Assembly (NCBI RefSeq): GCF_009707325.1
Contig: NZ_CP046103.1
Coordinates: 2,522,012-2,586,011 of the forward strand
Length of the DNA: 64,000 bases
Direction: 5' to 3'
Source of the DNA: Pseudomonas sp. IB20
GTDB lineage: Bacteria; Pseudomonadota; Gammaproteobacteria; Pseudomonadales; Pseudomonadaceae
The notes under the pieces are model-generated. The model saw only the letters and a program-made list of their open reading frames with translations, was not told the origin of the DNA and ran no database searches. Of this stretch, positions 62,346 through 64,000 are shown one piece after another (positions within the stretch are counted from its first letter, which is position 1; each line of letters begins with the position of its first letter). A program made the translations under genes and the position numbers.

Positions 62346-63251
62346 GTGGACACATCTATTCGTCGCGGGTCGTGGGAAATGGTCGCCGCCATGCTGATCT
62401 CGGGCACCATTGGTTGGTTTGTGCTGGTGTCGGGTGTGTCGGTGATCGAAGTGGTGTTCTGGCGCTGTGTGGTCGGCGCGCTGACGCTGTTGCTGGTGTG
62501 TGCGTTGCTGGGCTACCTGCGGCTGGACATGCTCAGCTGGGCCAAGCTTGGGCTGGCGATGCTCAGTGGCGTGGCCATTGTGGGCAACTGGTTGCTGCTG
62601 TTCGAATCCTATTCTCGTGCTTCCATCGCGATCAGTACGGCGGTGTACAACGTGCAGCCGTTCATGTTGGTGGTGCTGGCGGCGGTGTTTCTCGGGGAAA
62701 AGATCACGCTGCAAAAACTGGCCTGGTTGAGCGTGGCGTTCCTAGGCATGTTGGCGATTGTCACCGCCCATGGCGAGCAGCAGAGCGGTGGCGGGGATTA
62801 TCTGGCGGGTATCGCCCTGGCCCTGGGCGCGGCGTTTTTGTATGCGATTGCGGCGCTGATCATCAAGCGCCTGAAGGCAGTGCCGCCGCACTTGATGGCG
62901 TTGATTCAAGTGATTACGGGCGCATTGTTGCTGGCGCCGTTAGTGCCTTGGAACAGCTTGCCTGCAGCGCCCCATGCCTGGGCTGCGCTGGTCACGTTGG
63001 GCGTGGTGCACACCGGTTTGATGTATGTGTTGTTGTACGGGGCGATCCAGAAACTGCCGACGGCCATTACCGGCGCGCTGTCGTTCATCTACCCGATTGC
63101 GGCGATTTTTGTCGACTGGATTGCCTTTGGGCATCGCCTGGGCTGGCTGCAATGGCTGGGGGTTGCGGCGATTCTGCTGGCGGCAGCGGGGTTGCAGCGG
63201 GGCTGGTGGTGGCCCCGCTCCCCAAGGGCTAGTGCGTGCCCTGAAAGATGA
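62346..63251 (+). CDS. EamA/DMT-family transporter
   Basis: A 301-residue membrane protein with ten spans in two EamA repeats (VVFWRCVVGALTLLLVCALL, STAVYNVQPFMLVVLAAVFL, LSFIYPIAAIFVDWIAFG). GTG 62346 has GAGGAG eight bases upstream. Probably exports an amino acid or related metabolite under the divergent Lrp regulator. The 3' end overlaps the convergent rlhA gene by 23 bases. Confidence 0.9.
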   Translation: MDTSIRRGSWEMVAAMLISGTIGWFVLVSGVSVIEVVFWRCVVGALTLLLVCALLGYLRLDMLSWAKLGLAMLSGVAIVGNWLLLFESYSRASIAISTAVYNVQPFMLVVLAAVFLGEKITLQKLAWLSVAFLGMLAIVTAHGEQQSGGGDYLAGIALALGAAFLYAIAALIIKRLKAVPPHLMALIQVITGALLLAPLVPWNSLPAAPHAWAALVTLGVVHTGLMYVLLYGAIQKLPTAITGALSFIYPIAAIFVDWIAFGHRLGWLQWLGVAAILLAAAGLQRGWWWPRSPRASACPER

Positions 63252-64000
63252 TATTTTCCGGGTCAAAATGGCCCACGCCGCTGCCTGGCTGTGGCAAGCC
63301 CAGGATATGCCCCTTGATCTTGCCCACCACGTGCATTTCGCAGGGTTTGCAGTCGAACTTCAGGGTCAGTACTTCATCGCCGTGAATCAGCTGCATCGGC
63401 GCCACCTTGGTCTTCACGCCGGTCACACCCTTGGCCTGTTTAGGGCACAGGTTGAACGAGAACCGCAGGCAGTGCTTGGTGATCATCACCGGCACTTCGC
63501 CGGTTTCTTCGTGGGCTTCGAAGGCCGCGTCGATCAGCTTCACGCCGTGACGGTAATAGAAGTCACGGGCTTTCTGGTTGTAGACGTTGGCGAGGAACGA
63601 CAAGTGCGCTTCCGGGTACACCGGCGGCGGCGAGGTCTCGGCCTTGCGCCCACCGCGCGGGTGAGCCGCGACCCGCGCAGTGGTCAGCGCTTCGATCACT
63701 TCACGGCGCAATGCCTTGAGCTGCGAGTTGGGGATGAAGAACGCTTGCGGCGCGTCCAGCTCGATGTTCGTGGCGTGATACTCGGTGGTGCCGAGTTGGC
63801 CAAGCAGATCGCGCAAGGTGTCCAGCGCCTGTTCCGGCTTGTTGGCCACACCGAACGGGCCGGGCAGGGTGACGCTGGCGCTGATCCCTTCTTCGCTGGT
63901 GGCGGTCACGTGCAACTGGTCTTCGCGCAGGCGTGCCACCCAGGCCAGACCGATGCGGCGCTCGGCCGAGGTCTTGAGCAGCGCCTGTTGCCAGTTATGG
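63229..64000 (-). CDS. rlhA: U32-family protein RlhA (23S rRNA hydroxylation), 5' end outside window
   Basis: The C-terminal 257 residues of a longer protein; the frame remains open to the window edge (HNWQQALLKTSAERRIGLAW upstream of the first internal GTG at 63939). ARDFYYRHGVKLIDAAFE, GEVPVMITKHCLRFSFNLCP and LTLKFDCKPCEMHVVGKIKG match the C-terminal region of the U32 protein YdcP/RlhA, including four Cys (KHC, NLC, FDC, KPC) expected to hold an iron-sulfur centre. RlhA is required for C2501 hydroxylation of 23S rRNA in E. coli. Confidence 0.88.
   Translation of the reverse strand, partial: HNWQQALLKTSAERRIGLAWVARLREDQLHVTATSEEGISASVTLPGPFGVANKPEQALDTLRDLLGQLGTTEYHATNIELDAPQAFFIPNSQLKALRREVIEALTTARVAAHPRGGRKAETSPPPVYPEAHLSFLANVYNQKARDFYYRHGVKLIDAAFEAHEETGEVPVMITKHCLRFSFNLCPKQAKGVTGVKTKVAPMQLIHGDEVLTLKFDCKPCEMHVVGKIKGHILGLPQPGSGVGHFDPENIIFQGTH

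Overview
The window looks like chromosome of a fluorescent pseudomonad of the Pseudomonas fluorescens group. It is GC-rich and densely coded, carries Pseudomonas-type REP palindromes between genes, and contains the complete gene order of the P. fluorescens alkaline protease/lipase locus. I see no rRNA, tRNA, CRISPR array, prophage or intact insertion sequence.

Layout. 1-4.6 kb: a polyamine-type periplasmic binding protein, a LuxR regulator, and a divergent APC permease plus P1-family peptidase. 4.9-19.2 kb: extracellular-enzyme operon aprX-aprI-aprD-aprE-aprF, two tandem subtilisin-type autotransporters and lipase lipA. The AprDEF type I exporter should serve both AprX and LipA, but aprX as written carries a frameshift before its RTX/secretion domain. 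19.4-24.8 kb: a small lipoprotein, a VRR-NUC nuclease/XPD-like helicase pair and an alpha/beta hydrolase. 24.7-30.1 kb: a two-component system divergent from msrB-dipZ-msrA, which together look like a periplasmic methionine-sulfoxide repair module. 30.2-36.2 kb: NTF2-like protein, alpha-E/ATP-grasp pair, small acidic proteins, a CPA antiporter and a probably broken secreted protein. 36.3-43.3 kb: an amino-acid or acyl-amino-acid utilisation locus (aminotransferase fused to an ABC ATPase, binding protein, two permeases, DMT exporter, TetR regulator, M14-type deacylase) bracketed by copies of one TTGAAC-N4-GTTCAA operator. 43.3-46.3 kb: a sensor kinase, a REC protein and a REC-EAL phosphodiesterase. 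46.7-47.8 kb: a zinc alcohol dehydrogenase. 54.3-48.0 kb (minus strand): a tightly overlapped seven-gene operon with a thermostable-hemolysin-family protein, acyl-CoA synthetase-like ligase, heme-oxygenase-like diiron protein, SDR, TPR protein and a QseBC/PmrAB-like two-component system. 54.5 kb: cytochrome b561. 55.2-61.2 kb: a pentose-type ABC transporter, LacI regulator and xylulokinase. 61.8-64 kb: Lrp regulator, EamA transporter and the 3' part of rlhA.

The most promising under-described system is the seven-gene operon. Its biosynthetic genes and its own response regulator are co-transcribed, and its promoter carries two inverted copies of a 17-bp motif resembling a PmrA/QseB box, so an autoregulated acyl-derived metabolite pathway is plausible.

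A caution on sequence quality: three tandem duplications of almost the same length (147, 148 and 149 bp), an exact 37-bp duplication around a disrupted xylB end, and apparent frameshifts in aprX, at the msrB start and near 36 kb suggest that some oddities are assembly or consensus errors. They should be checked against reads before any biological interpretation.
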